DNA of 64,000 nucleotides from Desulfovibrio subterraneus (GTDB taxonomy: Bacteria > Desulfobacterota > Desulfovibrionia > Desulfovibrionales > Desulfovibrionaceae), in assembly GCF_013340285.1 (NCBI RefSeq), contig NZ_BLVO01000004.1, forward strand, positions 1 through 64,000. The letters are read 5' to 3'. A program made the position numbers and the translations under genes. The notes beneath the pieces are model-generated. The model saw only the letters and a program-made list of their open reading frames with translations. It ran no database searches and was not told the DNA's origin. How positions within the stretch are numbered: position 1 is the stretch's first letter; every line of letters begins with the position of its first letter. This document shows, one piece after another, positions 35,516 to 45,580 of this stretch.

Positions 35516-36544
35516 TTACTTCTCCGCTTCATTCTTGAGTTCAGCGAGTTCCTTCTCAAGGCGCATCAGGCGCTTATACATATCCGGCAGCTTCGGCATG
35601 ATCGTCAGCGTGCGGATGTATGTGCCCTTGTCCACAACGGGCTGGCCGCCCACGGTCAGGCCGGGGGCAATATCCTTGGCCACACCTGACTTGGGACCGA
35701 TGGTGACTCCATCGCCGATGGTCAGATGTCCGGCAACGCCCACCTGTCCGGCCATGGTAACATTGTTACCGACCTTGGTGGAACCGGATATGCCCACCTG
35801 CGAGACGATGAGGCACTGGTCGCCTATCTGCACATTGTGGCCTATCTGCACCAGATTGTCGATCTTGGTGGAATCGCCGACCGAGGTGGTGCCGAGCACC
35901 GCACGGTCGATGGCGGTGTTCGCGCCTATTTCCACATCGCTGCCAATGGTTACGGTACCGATCTGGGGAATCTTCTGAATGCCATACGGCGTCGGTGCAA
36001 ACCCGAAGCCGTCGGCTCCGAGCACCACACCGGCGTGCACGATGCAGTCATCTCCCATAACGGTACCAGCCATAAGCACGGCATTGGGATACAGGATGCA
36101 TCCCGAACCGACACGGCAGTCTTCCCCGATATAACAACCGGGGAAAATTACCGTATCTGCGCCCACTTCAGCCCGGGGACCGACAAAGGCAAACGGATAC
36201 ACGGTGCAGCCTTCAGCAACCTTTGCATCAGGATCAATGAATGCCATGGCATGAATCCCCTTCATGCCGCCCTGAGGCTTGGCAAACAGTGAAACACACC
36301 GACCGAAATCCAGATAGGGATTCTCGCTGACAAGCGCCCTTTTCACCTCACCGGCGAATTCGGCGCTGCAGATTACTGCTCCGGCAGCGGTGGTCGCCAG
36401 CTGCGGAACATATTTAGGATTCGCAAGAAAGCTGACCTCGTCGGGCCCTGCGTTTTCAAGGGTGTTGACGCTGGAAACATCCATGTCTTCACCACGCAGT
36501 TCAAGCCCCAGTTCGCTTGCGATATCGGAAAGCCTGCGCGTCAT
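35516..36544 (-). CDS. lpxD: UDP-3-O-acylglucosamine N-acyltransferase
   Basis: A 342-aa enzyme adding the N-linked hydroxyacyl chain in lipid A synthesis. The N-terminal uridine-binding domain (about 1-100, with [14 protein letters not shown]) is followed by hexapeptide repeats, and the catalytic His is in [20 protein letters not shown] helical tail with Glu/Lys ([15 protein letters not shown]) closes it. The start lies 2 nt after the ompH stop. Confidence 0.96.
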   Translation of the reverse strand: MTRRLSDIASELGLELRGEDMDVSSVNTLENAGPDEVSFLANPKYVPQLATTAAGAVICSAEFAGEVKRALVSENPYLDFGRCVSLFAKPQGGMKGIHAMAFIDPDAKVAEGCTVYPFAFVGPRAEVGADTVIFPGCYIGEDCRVGSGCILYPNAVLMAGTVMGDDCIVHAGVVLGADGFGFAPTPYGIQKIPQIGTVTIGSDVEIGANTAIDRAVLGTTSVGDSTKIDNLVQIGHNVQIGDQCLIVSQVGISGSTKVGNNVTMAGQVGVAGHLTIGDGVTIGPKSGVAKDIAPGLTVGGQPVVDKGTYIRTLTIMPKLPDMYKRLMRLEKELAELKNEAEK

Positions 36545-36546
36545 GC

Positions 36547-37071
36547 TTACTGCTTCTTGTTTTCACGGTATACGCGGTTCAGCTCCACCATGACTTCCTT
36601 GGTCACATCCAGGCTGGAAGTGGCATACACCATGGAAGGATATGCCTTGTCGAAGATCATGTCGTACTGGTTCTTCTTGGCGAAGTCCTGGGTAGCCTTC
36701 ACGATCATGGCGGCGATGGTGTGACGGACGCTTTCGTTGGCAGCCTGTACCTTGCGGGCAAGGGCGCGCTGTCTGTCTTCCACGTCACGCTTAAGACGGA
36801 GCAGTTCAACCTTCTTGTCTTCACGGGCAGCTTCGGAAAGCGCAGCGGCCTGAACCTTCATTTCTTCCATCTTCTTCTGGTACTGCTTGATCAGCGCAAC
36901 AACTTCCTTGTTCTCGGGACCGAAGTCCTTTTCCATCTTTTCGGAAGCAGCCTTTGCAGGCTCGGATTCAGTTACCAGCTTGATGGAATCGACATACCCG
37001 ATCTTGCCGGCAAAAGCAGGAACAGTGGCTAACAGAACCATCAGCAAAGAAAGAAAAATTGCCTTACGCAT
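36547..37071 (-). CDS. OmpH/Skp family periplasmic chaperone
   Basis: A 174-aa secreted protein. A signal peptide (about 1-21, ending AFA) precedes [21 protein letters not shown] long coiled-coil (about 55-125) with alternating Lys/Glu follows, as in Skp, which shields outer-membrane proteins from aggregation. AAGGAG lies 9 nt before ATG 37071. It heads the ompH-lpxD-fabZ-lpxA run and sits near bamA, the machine it feeds. Confidence 0.92.
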   Translation of the reverse strand: MRKAIFLSLLMVLLATVPAFAGKIGYVDSIKLVTESEPAKAASEKMEKDFGPENKEVVALIKQYQKKMEEMKVQAAALSEAAREDKKVELLRLKRDVEDRQRALARKVQAANESVRHTIAAMIVKATQDFAKKNQYDMIFDKAYPSMVYATSSLDVTKEVMVELNRVYRENKKQ

Positions 37072-37179
37072 GGATTATTGCTCCTTGTATTCTATAAAAA
37101 AACATTACTGCCATCAGTTGATTAACATGTCCCAATTCCGCAACCCTGATTACTGAATGCCATCAGAATGCGTGAGATG

Positions 37180-37208
37180 GAATATCCCCCAATAAGCTTT
37201 TACGTCAA
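37180..37208 (-). promoter_or_regulatory. Candidate promoter for ompH-lpxD-fabZ-lpxA
   Basis: TTGACG (37203-37208), a 17-nt spacer and ATATTC (37180-37185) on the minus strand, about 110 nt before the ompH start and just before the amidase stop. Confidence 0.4.
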
Positions 37209-37214
37209 GAAATG

Positions 37215-39023
37215 TTACATGGAGGCATAACGCCCCAATTGCTTGGTGTAACTCTCAACGCCTTTGACCACGCCGGAAGCAAGTTTTTTCAAATATTTGT
37301 CTGACCGTATCCGTCTTGCTTCCTCTTTGTTGGTGCAGTACCCGAGCTCCACCAGAACCGAGGGCATTTTCGCCCCCATGAGCACATAGAACGGCGCGCT
37401 TCGCACCCCGTTATCCCTTACAGAATAGCCGCCGGACTTGACCGTGCCGACCATATTTTTCTGGATCAGGGATGCAAGATCCTTCGATTCCTGCATTTTC
37501 GAGTTCAGCATCAGGTCGGTGAGAATGAACTGCAGGTCACTGATACGCTTTTCGCTGACAGCGTTTTCCCGCGCCGCAACCCGCACGGCGCTCTTGGAAC
37601 TGGCGAGGTTGAGGTAATAGGTTTCCAGACCGGAAATACCGGAACTGCGGTGCGCGTTTATATGGAAAGACAGAAACATGTCGGCCTTGCGCACGTTGGC
37701 CATGGCGGTCCGCTCCTCAAGGGGGACAAAGGTATCATCCCTGCGGGTATAGAGAACCGTAAACCCGCGCTGCTTGAGCATTTCTCCGACCATCGTCGCC
37801 ACCTTGAGAACATAGTCCTTCTCACGAATCTGGTTGGCATTGGCACCTGGGTCCTTCCCCCCGTGGCCTGCGTCAATCATGATGGTCTTTACCGTCAGCC
37901 CAAGCTGCTCAATAAGCTCACCCACCTGCTTCTTGCTGCCGGGCGGAGCCTTGTATTTTGCCACAGCAGAACTCTTGGCAGATTCCTTCGGCGCTTCCTT
38001 TTTCGGAGCGGAAGCCGTCTTAGAACCGGATTCAGGTGCCGTCACCACGGACGTTCCTCCAGCCGGAGCCGTAACATCGATTACGACTCTGTAGGGATTA
38101 TCCAGCACAAAGACATTGTATTTCTGCATGGATTGGAAATCCAGAACCACGCGTGTCGCACCATTAGAGGGAGTACCGGTGCGCACCTGTCGCAGAATGC
38201 CGTCCTTCACATCAATTTCCGAAGGAACATCGTTGCCGCGCACAACATTCATGAGGTCAATATACAGTCTAAACGGAAGCCCCCGGGCTTTATCCGCAGG
38301 CAGAATCTGATAATGATAGGTAGGCTGCTCACTTACCGTAAGAACAATTCGCGTATACTCATTGCTGCTCTGAAACCGTATATCGCTGAGCTCGCTTACA
38401 GGTGTGGAACTTGAGGCTTTTGAGGAAGATGATACGGCAGGCCTTGATACCTTTTCTGCGGAACGGGAAACAACAGGAGGCGCCTCAACAGCCGGTGTTC
38501 CACCCTTCCGCAACTCCCGATGCAGCGCCAGCGCCTTATTGTACATGTCCCCCCGCGTATAATCACGCAGGATAACATTAAGATCTGCTATGGCACCATC
38601 GGTATCACGCAGTTTTTCATGAAGAAGCTCCGCCCTGCGATACAGACAATCGTCTGCCCAGCTATGTTTGGGAAAAAGTCTCACTGTCCGCTGATAGTAC
38701 TCAGCCGCAGTCTGGTAGTCGGAAGGCATAAAGGAACGTTTGCCAAGCTCTTCATTCACTCTGGCAGCAAAGTACAAGGCCTTGGGAGCATACGCCCCCT
38801 TGGGGTCGCGCTTGTAAATAGCCATGAACGACTCTTCCAGCTGCTTCCAGTTGGAACGGTACTTTGCCCGCTTGGCGTTTTTCGTCAAAGCCGAGAACGA
38901 GTCATACCCCTTCTTGTAATCGGCACTTACCGAAGCGCCATACGCCAGAGAGGATAAGCAGATAAGCAGGCACAACGAATATATGACTATGGACGTCAGT
39001 CTGCCCAATCGCGTTTGAGACAT
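37215..39023 (-). CDS. N-acetylmuramoyl-L-alanine amidase with TPR-like and AMIN domains
   Basis: A 602-aa exported cell-wall hydrolase. A signal peptide (about 1-29) is followed by TPR/YbgF-like helical repeats (about 30-165), a Ser/Pro-rich linker, an AMIN domain (about 210-325: SSNEYTRIVLTVSEQPTYHY) and an Amidase_3 domain (about 375-595) with the zinc site MIDAGHGGKDPGA and FLSFHINAH, plus VLVELGYCTN. It cuts stem peptides from glycan strands, for daughter-cell separation. AGGAAGATT precedes ATG 39023. The TPR half is unusual next to E. coli AmiC. Confidence 0.93.
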   Translation of the reverse strand: MSQTRLGRLTSIVIYSLCLLICLSSLAYGASVSADYKKGYDSFSALTKNAKRAKYRSNWKQLEESFMAIYKRDPKGAYAPKALYFAARVNEELGKRSFMPSDYQTAAEYYQRTVRLFPKHSWADDCLYRRAELLHEKLRDTDGAIADLNVILRDYTRGDMYNKALALHRELRKGGTPAVEAPPVVSRSAEKVSRPAVSSSSKASSSTPVSELSDIRFQSSNEYTRIVLTVSEQPTYHYQILPADKARGLPFRLYIDLMNVVRGNDVPSEIDVKDGILRQVRTGTPSNGATRVVLDFQSMQKYNVFVLDNPYRVVIDVTAPAGGTSVVTAPESGSKTASAPKKEAPKESAKSSAVAKYKAPPGSKKQVGELIEQLGLTVKTIMIDAGHGGKDPGANANQIREKDYVLKVATMVGEMLKQRGFTVLYTRRDDTFVPLEERTAMANVRKADMFLSFHINAHRSSGISGLETYYLNLASSKSAVRVAARENAVSEKRISDLQFILTDLMLNSKMQESKDLASLIQKNMVGTVKSGGYSVRDNGVRSAPFYVLMGAKMPSVLVELGYCTNKEEARRIRSDKYLKKLASGVVKGVESYTKQLGRYASM

Positions 39024-39100
39024 AATCTTCCTGAAAAGGTTGCTTCAACATATCTGATGACAAGCCCCGATACCGGGGGCCAAGTCTAGAAAACAGCTAC

Positions 39101-39129
39101 AACCTAATGAAACAGCAAAAGAGTTGCAA
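39101..39129 (-). promoter_or_regulatory. Candidate promoter for the amidase gene
   Basis: TTGCAA (39124-39129), a 17-nt spacer and TAGGTT (39101-39106) on the minus strand, just after the bamA terminator. Confidence 0.4.
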
Positions 39130-39152
39130 CCCGATACAATCATGAAAGAGAA

Positions 39153-39186
39153 TAAAAAGAAGAAGCGCGGCTCGTGGCCGCGCTTC
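39153..39186 (-). terminator. Intrinsic terminator after bamA
   Basis: GAAGCGCGGC (39162-39171) and GCCGCGCTTC (39177-39186) form a perfect 10-bp stem with a 5-nt loop. The A-rich bases 39153-39161 give U bases on the minus strand. Confidence 0.85.
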
Positions 39187-39194
39187 CGTATGTC

Positions 39195-41873
39195 TTAGAA
39201 TGCCTGTCCCATGGCGAACTCGAATCGTGGATCCTGTTCATCGCCATCAACCTTGCTGATCGGTATGCCGTAGGCAAAGCGCAGGTCGCCGAGGGGAGAT
39301 TTCCACCGCCACTCAAGACCGTAGCTCATCAGAATTTCATCCGATCCTTCGCGATCATAAGTGTCGTCGTGGTTCATACCGGCGTCGAAGAAGGGCACCA
39401 GCTGCATGCCGAAGTCGTTATTGAAATACCACTGGTATTCAAAGTTGACGAATGCCATGCGGGTACCACCGATCTTGTCACCATCTTCGTTCAGCACGGC
39501 AAAGTCGGAAGTTTCATAGCCGCGCACGGAGTTGATGCCGCCAATCCAGAAACGCTCGATAAGAGGCACTTCCTCACCGGAGCTTCCTTCCTGCAAAGTA
39601 CCACCCTTTACGCGGCCCATGAGCACATGGTCCTTGTTCAGGGCGTAGTACGCGCGGGCATCACCGACCAACTTGATGAAGTCGTCGTCACCTTGCAGGA
39701 TACCGCCACCGTATTCAGCTCGGCCAGATATGCGCGAACCGGAAGTGGGGCGCATGGGGTCGTCGATGGTATTACGCACGACCGAGGTTGAAACAACGCT
39801 CGCAACGCGATTGCCTGCGCGCATTTTAATATGTCTGGATGCTTCTTCATCCACTTCATAAATGTTGTAGAAGTCGAGGCGATACCCGGCAAACACCTTG
39901 GTCTTATCCGTGATGGGACGGCCCACTTCCGTGGTTGTACCAAGAATGCTGGTGGTATAGTCGTCGTACTCATTCTTGGAAAGATAGGAGTTCACAGACA
40001 ATGAGTACTTGGAGTCGTTGAGTCTGGGGTTGTAGAAATACAGGTCGTAGCGATTGTACTTTCCGCCGAAGGCAGCCTTGGCAGACGCTGTGTATCCCTT
40101 ACCCCACAGGTTCTTCTCCGTTATGGAGCCGCTTATCCCCACGCCGCCCCAGCTGTTCCAGCCCACACCGGCCATAAGCGCACCGGTGTTCTGTTCCTTG
40201 ACCTTGACCTTAAGGTCAACTTCGTCAGGCTTCTCGGTGGGGACCATTTCCACTTCGGCTGCAGAGAAGAAACCGAGGTTATTCAGCTTCCTGTTGCTCT
40301 TGCGCAATTTCTCGCCGTCAAACACTTCACCGTCAGCAAGCAGCACATCGCGGCGAATGACGTTGTCGCGAGTCTGCGTGTTTCCGGTAATGGAGACATT
40401 GCGTACATACACCTTGTTCTTCTTGGTCACCTTGTAGGTGACGTCGATGGTCTCTTCATCCACCTTATTCGTATCATAATCCACGTCGGCAAAGGCATAG
40501 CCATGCTGAGTGTAGTAATCGGTGAGCTTGTTTGTATCATCCTGAAGCTGAGAATAACTGAGATAGGTTTCATCAGCCTTCCACTCGTCCAGACCAACAA
40601 TGCCCAAGAGAACATCGTCAGGTTCGATAAGGTCGCCCTTGAATGCAACGTTGCCAACCTTGTAGCGCTTGCCTTCCTTCACACGGAAGGTGATGACAAT
40701 GCCTTCTTCAAGGTATTCAACCTGTGGTTCACCTACAACCACATCCATGAAGCCACGGTTGAGGTAATAGGCGCCGATGGCAGCCGTATCGCGCTCCAGA
40801 TAATCTTCACGCAGCACGCCGGAACCGGTGTACCATGAAAGCATGTTGTGGGGAGAAAGCGCCAATTCATCGAGCACTTCGTCCGGATCAAGCTGCTCTG
40901 CGCCCTGCAGCTTTACTTCACTGATATAGAGCTTCTTGCCTTCTTCAACGGTAAACACAAGGCTTGCCGAATGATTGGCGTGCTCCTCAACCTTGTGAGA
41001 CAGCTTTGCGAGGTAGTACCCTTCCTTGCGGTAGAGTTCGAGAACCTTCTCTATATCCTGTGCAAGGAGCTTTTCGTTCAGGACAGCTCCGGTCTTGGAG
41101 CTCATGGCGGCGAGGATGTCTTCCTCATCCACGGCATCGGAACCTTCAATGACAATTTTCTCGATGCGTGATTTTTCCACTACGGTGAACACCAGTTCCA
41201 TGCCCTCGCGGGTCTGGTCCACAGAGGCCTTCACGTCGCTGAAGTATCCCAGATCAAAAATACGCTTGATGTCTTCGTTGAGCTGCTTGCCGTCCAACCC
41301 GTCGCCCTTGCGGGTACGGATGCGCATGAGTACCACGTCGGGATCGAGAATTTTGGTCCCTTTGACAGAAATCTTGGCAATGGTGTTTTTGCTCTGCATT
41401 TCATTGGAAGCAACCTCAACCAGCTCATCCACGGCGGGAATGATGTTGATGAGGCCGTTCTTGGCAATGAAAACCGGCTTGGCAGGCTGCAGCCCGTATG
41501 CTTCCACAAGACGGGCATCAATGGAAACATCTTCGCCTATCTGGTTGAAGCTGCCGTACACGGCATAGGATGCGCCGGAAAGCAGTGAAATGTCGCGTAC
41601 TGCGGCGATGGAAAGCTCAGTAATACCCTGCTGCTGTATCAGGGCCATGACCTGATTCTGGGGGATAACGGTGAAGCCCTTTGCTGCCAGCCGCTCTGTA
41701 ATCAGCTGCGGCAGGCTCTCTTCAAGGTACTTCAGATCCTCACCGGCGTTCACCTCGAAGGGTAGCACTATGATTTTCGTGTCCTGAACAGGAGCAGCGT
41801 GGGCCCCCGCAGAGGTAAGCAGGAAGAGTGCGAAAAAGACCATTGCAAAGCAAGGTCTAAACAGTTTGATCAT
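39195..41873 (-). CDS. bamA: Outer membrane protein assembly factor BamA with extra N-terminal domain
   Basis: An 892-aa outer-membrane protein. A signal peptide (about 1-26) is followed by an extra domain (about 30-165; IIVLPFEVNAGEDLKYLEES, ASYAVYGSFNQIGEDVSID) similar in pattern to the TolB-N/FlgO-like fold. Then come POTRA repeats (about 165-560) starting TIAKISVKGTKILDPDVVL, and a 16-strand barrel ending in Phe (FEFAMGQAF), the usual outer-membrane signal. The WIGGINSVRGYE segment corresponds to the conserved VRGF motif. BamA inserts beta-barrel proteins. The start overlaps lolD by 17 bp. Confidence 0.95.
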   Translation of the reverse strand: MIKLFRPCFAMVFFALFLLTSAGAHAAPVQDTKIIVLPFEVNAGEDLKYLEESLPQLITERLAAKGFTVIPQNQVMALIQQQGITELSIAAVRDISLLSGASYAVYGSFNQIGEDVSIDARLVEAYGLQPAKPVFIAKNGLINIIPAVDELVEVASNEMQSKNTIAKISVKGTKILDPDVVLMRIRTRKGDGLDGKQLNEDIKRIFDLGYFSDVKASVDQTREGMELVFTVVEKSRIEKIVIEGSDAVDEEDILAAMSSKTGAVLNEKLLAQDIEKVLELYRKEGYYLAKLSHKVEEHANHSASLVFTVEEGKKLYISEVKLQGAEQLDPDEVLDELALSPHNMLSWYTGSGVLREDYLERDTAAIGAYYLNRGFMDVVVGEPQVEYLEEGIVITFRVKEGKRYKVGNVAFKGDLIEPDDVLLGIVGLDEWKADETYLSYSQLQDDTNKLTDYYTQHGYAFADVDYDTNKVDEETIDVTYKVTKKNKVYVRNVSITGNTQTRDNVIRRDVLLADGEVFDGEKLRKSNRKLNNLGFFSAAEVEMVPTEKPDEVDLKVKVKEQNTGALMAGVGWNSWGGVGISGSITEKNLWGKGYTASAKAAFGGKYNRYDLYFYNPRLNDSKYSLSVNSYLSKNEYDDYTTSILGTTTEVGRPITDKTKVFAGYRLDFYNIYEVDEEASRHIKMRAGNRVASVVSTSVVRNTIDDPMRPTSGSRISGRAEYGGGILQGDDDFIKLVGDARAYYALNKDHVLMGRVKGGTLQEGSSGEEVPLIERFWIGGINSVRGYETSDFAVLNEDGDKIGGTRMAFVNFEYQWYFNNDFGMQLVPFFDAGMNHDDTYDREGSDEILMSYGLEWRWKSPLGDLRFAYGIPISKVDGDEQDPRFEFAMGQAF

Positions 41874-42546
41874 ACAGTTCTCCAGCTCTCAGTTCAAGAC
41901 GGCGTTGCATCAAGGCCGCCAATTCAGCGTTATGGGTCACAACCACCAGGGTCATCCCCAGTTCTTCATTCAGATGCATGAGCTGCTCGGCAACCACACA
42001 GCCGGTCCGCTCATCAAGGTTTCCGGTGGGCTCGTCCGCAAGAAGCACTGCAGGACGCATCAGTATGGCCCGGGCAATGGCGGCACGTTGTCTCTCGCCG
42101 CCTGACAGGGTTGTCACCCTGTGCATAATCCGTCCATGTAGCCCCACCAGTCCCAGGGCGTCACGAGCCCTGTCAAAAGCCTCTGACCTGCTTACCCCGC
42201 CAATGAGAGCCTGCATGGCAACATTCTCGATGGTGGTAAACTCCGGCAGCAGGTGGTGAAACTGAAATACGAAACCTATCTCACGATTTCGAAGGGCCGC
42301 CTTGGCCTCCGGGGAAAATTGTCCAAGATCCTGTCCGCGAAAGTTAATAGTTCCCCACGAAGGATTATCAAGGGTTCCCAAGAGATGCAAGAGGGTACTT
42401 TTACCTGAACCGGATGATCCGACAATGGCGACCGATTCTCCCTGCCCTATCGAGAGGTCCAGAGACTGAATCACGGTCACTTTTTCAGCAGGTCCTTCGT
42501 ACTCTCTGCCCACCCCGATAAGCTGATATAATGCGCCTGTTGTCAC
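41857..42546 (-). CDS. lolD: Lipoprotein release ABC transporter ATP-binding protein
   Basis: A 229-aa ATPase. Walker A GSSGSGKST, Q loop, signature TLSGGERQRAAIARA and Walker B VLLADEPTGNLDE are all present. It powers LolC/E to free lipoproteins from the inner membrane. The start is GTG, with its G shared with the lolC stop codon (TAGTG), so the two are translationally coupled. It overlaps bamA by 17 bp. Confidence 0.95.
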   Translation of the reverse strand: MTTGALYQLIGVGREYEGPAEKVTVIQSLDLSIGQGESVAIVGSSGSGKSTLLHLLGTLDNPSWGTINFRGQDLGQFSPEAKAALRNREIGFVFQFHHLLPEFTTIENVAMQALIGGVSRSEAFDRARDALGLVGLHGRIMHRVTTLSGGERQRAAIARAILMRPAVLLADEPTGNLDERTGCVVAEQLMHLNEELGMTLVVVTHNAELAALMQRRLELRAGELYDQTV

Positions 42547-43772
42547 TATTCGTACCTCAGCGCTTCAACCGGCTCAAGGCGCGCAGCCTGACGGGCGGGA
42601 TAGATGGTTGCCACAAAACAAAGCACCATGGCTGATACGCCGATTATCAGAAGATCGGTCCATTCTATCAGAACCGGCAGGGTATCGAGCGAATAGACAC
42701 CCTTGGGCAACTCGATAAACTGATATCTTTTAAGCAGATATGCCACGGAAAGCCCCAGACCGAAACCTATTATTGTGCCTATGGCGCCTATGATGGTGCC
42801 CTGCAGCATGAATATGCGACGAATCTGGGACCGCGTCGCGCCCATGGACATGAGAATGGCGATATCACGGGTTTTTTCCATAACCAGCATAACCAGCGTG
42901 GTGACGATGGAAAAGGATCCCACAAGAACGATCAGGGTCAGGATGATGCCCATGGCCGTCTTTTCCAGCTTGAGAGCGGCAAAGAGGTTGGCATTCATTT
43001 CCATCCAGTTGCGGGAGTAATAGGGATATCCGCCCAGTGCAGCCGTCACATTCTCGGCAACTTTATCCGCCCGGTACACATCGCGCACAGTCATTTCAAG
43101 GCCGGTGACGGTGTCGCCCTTCCAGCCGAGCAAGTCGCGGGCAAATCCGAGGGAGACAAACCCGAGGGAGGAATCGTATTCCCACATCCCCGTCTTGAAC
43201 AGACCGACAATACGGCAGATGCGTACCCGGGGGGTAAAGCCGGTTGCAGTCTTGGTTCCCGTGGGAGACAGCAAGTTCACCCTGCCGCCTATGCCCACAC
43301 CGAGGCGCTGTGCGAGTTCCTTGCCGATGATGATGCCGGGCATGCCGTCCTGTTCAAGGCTGGCGAACGATCCGTCTTCCATGTGTTCACGAATGGACAG
43401 AACCTTCTCGGCCGTGGCCGGGTCAACCCCGCGCAGTACAAGCCCCTTCACACCGCTGGCCGTGGAGATCATGACCTCGGAATAAATGAAAGGGGTTACC
43501 CCGGTTATATCGGGAACCCCTTGCACTTTTTCCATGACGGATTCGTAGTTAGCTATGCCGCCACCTATGGACATGGTGATAGCATGGGCGTTCACACCGA
43601 GAATCTTGTCGCGCAAGTCCTTGGTGAAGCCGTTCATGACACCAAGAACCACGATAAGGGATGCCACGCCAAGCGCTACACCCAGAATGGAAGTGACGGA
43701 TATGACGGATATGAACGTCTGTTTGCTGCGCGCCATAAGGTAGCGCAGCGCAATGAATGATTCAAAGCTCAT
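42546..43772 (-). CDS. lolC: Lipoprotein-releasing ABC transporter permease LolC/LolE
   Basis: A 408-aa inner-membrane protein with one helix near the N terminus (about 22-47), a large periplasmic domain (about 50-265), and three C-terminal helices (about 270-390). FIALRYLMARSKQTFISVIS and VEALRYE at the end are family signatures. Only one permease gene is present, so it may act as a homodimer as in other single-LolC/E systems. It follows lysS by 13 nt and precedes lolD. Confidence 0.93.
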   Translation of the reverse strand: MSFESFIALRYLMARSKQTFISVISVTSILGVALGVASLIVVLGVMNGFTKDLRDKILGVNAHAITMSIGGGIANYESVMEKVQGVPDITGVTPFIYSEVMISTASGVKGLVLRGVDPATAEKVLSIREHMEDGSFASLEQDGMPGIIIGKELAQRLGVGIGGRVNLLSPTGTKTATGFTPRVRICRIVGLFKTGMWEYDSSLGFVSLGFARDLLGWKGDTVTGLEMTVRDVYRADKVAENVTAALGGYPYYSRNWMEMNANLFAALKLEKTAMGIILTLIVLVGSFSIVTTLVMLVMEKTRDIAILMSMGATRSQIRRIFMLQGTIIGAIGTIIGFGLGLSVAYLLKRYQFIELPKGVYSLDTLPVLIEWTDLLIIGVSAMVLCFVATIYPARQAARLEPVEALRYE

Positions 43773-43785
43773 GGGTGATTAAGGC

Positions 43786-45369
43786 CTAGCTCTCCGGTTT
43801 GAGCAGCGGGAAGAGGATGACCTCGCGGATGGACGCAGAATCGGTCAGCAGCATGACCAGACGGTCAATGCCGATACCCTGCCCTGCGGCCGGAGGCATG
43901 CCATATTCCAGAGCGCGGAGATAGTCCTCGTCCATGAAGTGCGCTTCATCATCGCCTGCTTCCTTTTCGGCCACCTGATCAAGGAACCGCAGACGCTGGT
44001 CCACGGGATCATTGAGTTCCGAAAAGGCGTTGGCAAGTTCACGACCGGTCATAAAAAGCTCAAAACGGTCAGTGATGGTGGGATCTTTCTCGTTCTTACG
44101 GGAAAGTGGCGAGATGTCCGTGGGGTAATGATAGATGAAGTGCGGCTGAACAAGACGCGGCTCAACGTCCAGATCGAACAGCTTTGCCTGCAGCTTTGCC
44201 AGCTTTTCACCCGCTATGACCTTTTCGCCGCGTTCTTTTATGTATGCGGCAAGCTTGTCATAGTTGGTATACAGGTCGGCAGAATGTCCGCCTATCTTCT
44301 CAAGAGATTCCGCAAAACCCATGCGGGTCCACTTGCCGGGAGTCAGGTCGATTTCCTGTTCCTGATAAGTGATAACGGTGGAACCGCACACAGCCTGCGC
44401 AATATGCGCAAAAAGCTGTTCGGTAAGATCCATGAGATCTTCGAAGGTTGCATACGCCCAGTAAAATTCACACATGGTAAACTCGGGGTTATGCTGGGTG
44501 GAAATACCTTCGTTACGGAAGTTGCGGTTGATTTCGAACACCTTTTCAAACCCGCCCACAAGCAGGCGCTTGAGGTACAGCTCGGGCGCAATGCGCATAT
44601 AGAGCTGCATGTCGAGCGTATTATGATGCGTGACAAACGGGCGTGCAGTGGCACCGCCGGGAATGGGCTGCATCATGGGCGTTTCCACTTCCATGAAGCC
44701 ATGGCCTTCCATGAAACGGCGGAATTCGCGCACCACCTGGGTACGTTTGCGGAAAATCTCGCGGGTGCGCGGCGTAACGATAAGGTCGACATACCGCTGG
44801 CGATACCGAATTTCCACGTCCTTCAGGCCATGATACTTTTCCGGCAGCGGACGAATGGATTTGGTAAGCAGTTTGACGGACTTGCAGGAAAGCGTAAGTT
44901 CGCCGGTCTTGGTGCGGAAAAGCGTGCCGTGCACACCGACGATATCACCGATATCGAACTTCTTGAAAATGGCGTACTCTTCTTCGCCCATATCTTCGCG
45001 GGCAGCGTAACACTGCATCTTGCCGCTGCGGTCGAGCAGGTGAAAAAAGGTCACCTTGCCGAAGGAGCGGTTGGCGACAATACGTCCGGCGCAACAGAAG
45101 ACCCGGTCGAGCGCTTCAAGCTCCTCAGTCTCCAGTCCCTCGAATTCTGCGCGAATTTCGGAGAAATCTTCCTCCTTGCGGAATCCGTTGGGGAACAAGG
45201 CGTATCCCGCCTCAAGCAGGTCACAGGATTTCGCCACCCTGTTTTTAACCACTTCGTTCAGATCGTCGCGGTTGGCGAAACTCTCCAGCATGGGCATGAA
45301 ATATTCCGCATGCTGGGATTTGGTGGGCAATTTGATAGAAGGCCGCTTTGATTTTTCCTGATCGCTCAA
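43786..45369 (-). CDS. lysS: Lysine--tRNA ligase
   Basis: A 527-aa class II aminoacyl-tRNA synthetase. The OB-fold anticodon domain (about 80-190) precedes the catalytic core with motif 1 (GFMEVETPMMQPIPGGATA), motif 2 (RNFRNEGISTQHNPEFTMCE) and motif 3 (GIGIDRLVML). An N-terminal extension of about 60 aa is present. The start is TTG, with GGAG 8 nt upstream; no internal ATG would keep the whole protein. It heads the lysS-lolC-lolD-bamA run. Confidence 0.95.
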   Translation of the reverse strand: MSDQEKSKRPSIKLPTKSQHAEYFMPMLESFANRDDLNEVVKNRVAKSCDLLEAGYALFPNGFRKEEDFSEIRAEFEGLETEELEALDRVFCCAGRIVANRSFGKVTFFHLLDRSGKMQCYAAREDMGEEEYAIFKKFDIGDIVGVHGTLFRTKTGELTLSCKSVKLLTKSIRPLPEKYHGLKDVEIRYRQRYVDLIVTPRTREIFRKRTQVVREFRRFMEGHGFMEVETPMMQPIPGGATARPFVTHHNTLDMQLYMRIAPELYLKRLLVGGFEKVFEINRNFRNEGISTQHNPEFTMCEFYWAYATFEDLMDLTEQLFAHIAQAVCGSTVITYQEQEIDLTPGKWTRMGFAESLEKIGGHSADLYTNYDKLAAYIKERGEKVIAGEKLAKLQAKLFDLDVEPRLVQPHFIYHYPTDISPLSRKNEKDPTITDRFELFMTGRELANAFSELNDPVDQRLRFLDQVAEKEAGDDEAHFMDEDYLRALEYGMPPAAGQGIGIDRLVMLLTDSASIREVILFPLLKPES

Positions 45370-45413
45370 GGCAATAACTCCATGTAGTAAATTCGATCCA
45401 TCTGAATTGGGAT

Positions 45414-45442
45414 GGGTTATGCCAATTGTCCACTGTCGTCAA
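45414..45442 (-). promoter_or_regulatory. Weak promoter candidate for lysS
   Basis: TTGACG (45437-45442), a 17-nt spacer and TAACCC (45414-45419) on the minus strand. The -10 is poor. Confidence 0.3.
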
Positions 45443-45510
45443 GAAACCGCATCCGTTCAATACTCCAAAATAATTCCAGCCCTGAAAAACGAAAAAAATG
45501 AAAAAGCTGC

Positions 45511-45539
45511 TTGACGGAACCGGGGGCTTTCGCTTAGAG
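45511..45539 (+). promoter_or_regulatory. Promoter of the first tRNA-Asn
   Basis: TTGACG (45511-45516), a 17-nt spacer and TTAGAG (45534-45539), 41 nt before the tRNA. Confidence 0.55.
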
Positions 45540-45580
45540 ACTTTTCCGCGCTGAACGCAACACGCGGACAGCAAGCATAA

